The notes below the pieces were generated by a model that was given only the letters and a program-made list of their open reading frames with translations, was not told the DNA's origin and did no database searches. Both the position numbers and the translations under genes were made by a program. Below, piece after piece: positions 5,133 to 5,863 of a stretch of 5,863 nt of DNA (position 1 is its first letter; every line of letters starts with the position of its first letter). The stretch comes from JBELMB01 sp042088665 (GTDB lineage: Bacteria; Pseudomonadota; Alphaproteobacteria; Rhodobacterales; Rhodobacteraceae). The stretch covers positions 1-5,863 of the forward strand of contig JBELMB010000267.1 of assembly GCA_042088665.1 (NCBI GenBank), in the 5' to 3' direction.

Positions 5133-5780
5133 ATGACTGACCAAAGCGATTTTCCTCAGAGCGATTCCACCCGGGGCGATTGCACCTCGACCGGCGCTCG
5201 GATCCAGAGCCGGGAAGAGGCTTTGCACTTTGACACTGGAACGGACGCAGGCTCGGACACGGACACCGGGACGGACACGGGCACACCCGACATCGCGACG
5301 GACACAGCAACCCTTCATGGCGCGCCCGAGGTGATCTACCAGTCATTTCTGGACGCATTCGGGGCGCTGTTCTGGCAGCGCAAGTGGCCAGAGATGGAGA
5401 CATTTATCGAACTGCCCGCGCATGTATCAGCCACAGACACATCGCGTGTCTTTGAGGATTTCGACAGTTGGGTCCGCGCGCGCAAGCTGAACCGCGACGT
5501 GCTCGACGAGATGGGCGTCTCGGAATACCACCGCATCTGTCGCACAGCGCGGTTCGCGGCACCGGCTGAGGGCGCCAGCGGCAAGCGCCTGCGCGTGCTG
5601 GGCGAGCATGAGACATACTTCATGCAAGGCGGGCAGCTGATGATGGACCCGCTGCGCAGCCAGCTGACCCTGGTGCATCTGGACGGCAACTGGCGCTCTG
5701 CGGGGATCCACAGCGCATTGCGCGAGGCGGATCTGTCACTGGTCTACCCCGAAAGCCGCTCTGGCCCGCTGTCGCCCTAG
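5133..5780 (+). CDS. Hypothetical protein with Asp/Thr-repeat N-terminal region
   Basis: I do not recognise this 215-residue protein. Residues 1-62 look disordered and acidic, and 34-60 are a run of Asp-Thr/Gly-Thr repeats (for example SDTDTGTDTGT) encoded by imperfect GGACACGG-type DNA repeats around 5240-5285. Residues 64-206 look globular: a helix at about 66-90 with Trp81 and Trp85, mixed charged segments, then short beta-like stretches such as KRLRVLGEHETYFM, SQLTLVHLDGNWRSAG and LSLVYP. That order loosely recalls small NTF2/SnoaL-like domains, but this is a guess. There is no signal peptide or membrane segment. An in-frame stop at 5115-5117 makes ATG 5133 the first possible ATG. The ribosome-binding site (GGA 3 nt away) is poor. 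The gene diverges from the PLP gene and its stop overlaps a probable convergent gene. Confidence 0.8.
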   Translation: MTDQSDFPQSDSTRGDCTSTGARIQSREEALHFDTGTDAGSDTDTGTDTGTPDIATDTATLHGAPEVIYQSFLDAFGALFWQRKWPEMETFIELPAHVSATDTSRVFEDFDSWVRARKLNRDVLDEMGVSEYHRICRTARFAAPAEGASGKRLRVLGEHETYFMQGGQLMMDPLRSQLTLVHLDGNWRSAGIHSALREADLSLVYPESRSGPLSP

Positions 5781-5863
5781 GCGGGCAACACGCGCGGCGA
5801 CGGCATCCGCACAACCGCTTTGCGCGGGACAGGGTCGGTTTGCCGGTCAGACCAGACCTCACC
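5777..5863 (-). CDS. C-terminal end of an unidentified convergent gene (cut by window edge)
   Basis: A minus frame enters from the right edge and ends at TAG (5779-5777) after 28 codons, finishing PVPRKAVVRMPSPRVLPA. Most third positions are G or C, as in the other genes here, and the competing frames look poorer. Its TAG and the TAG of the plus-strand gene share the palindrome CTAG (5777-5780), a common arrangement for tightly packed convergent genes. The fragment is too short to name, and chance cannot be excluded. Confidence 0.45.
   Translation of the reverse strand, partial: GEVWSDRQTDPVPRKAVVRMPSPRVLPA

Overview
The window is GC-rich with strong G/C preference at third codon positions. 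Its protein variants (PstC with an extra N-terminal domain, PstS ending in a Gly/Met tail, a PhoR without membrane segments) suggest an alphaproteobacterium, most likely of the Rhodobacterales/Roseobacter group. This is judged from protein character and gene order, not from a search.

Most of the window is the start of a phosphate-starvation (Pho) locus on the minus strand. Reading from high to low coordinates, a Cys/Met-metabolism PLP-dependent enzyme (3365-4540) is followed after one base by phoR (2326-3363), the Pho sensor kinase. A 615-bp gap follows, then pstS (673-1710, periplasmic phosphate-binding protein) and the first 185 codons of pstC (1-557, permease), which runs off the left edge. 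A PhoB-type operator of three tandem 11-bp units lies 77 bp upstream of pstS. The pstS-pstC spacer holds a 9-bp GC hairpin suited to protecting or attenuating the mRNA behind the highly expressed binding protein. The expected logic is that PhoR signals through PhoB, which is not in the window, to the pst promoter, and Pst imports phosphate.

The phoR-pstS gap has no convincing gene. It holds a fragment matching residues 31-47 of the neighbouring PstS, with mostly synonymous differences, which looks like the relic of a second pstS-like gene. It also holds an orphan plus-strand promoter-like element with an exact TATAAT, and a large nested hairpin.

The gap 4541-5132, between the PLP gene and the divergent plus-strand gene, has no convincing gene but is dense in inverted repeats. 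Five consecutive perfect stems lie just upstream of the PLP gene's ribosome-binding site, and a 14-bp perfect palindrome and a long bulged hairpin lie further up. A cis-acting leader RNA is possible.

On the right, a plus-strand hypothetical protein (5133-5780) has an Asp/Thr-repeat N-terminal region and a compact C-terminal domain. It ends in a CTAG shared with the stop of a probable convergent minus-strand gene, of which only the last 28 codons are present.

The genes are largely ordinary Pho-regulon components. The items most worth a second look are the pstS relic, the PLP-enzyme/phoR coupling and the structured PLP-gene leader. No clearly new defence or mobile system is visible.
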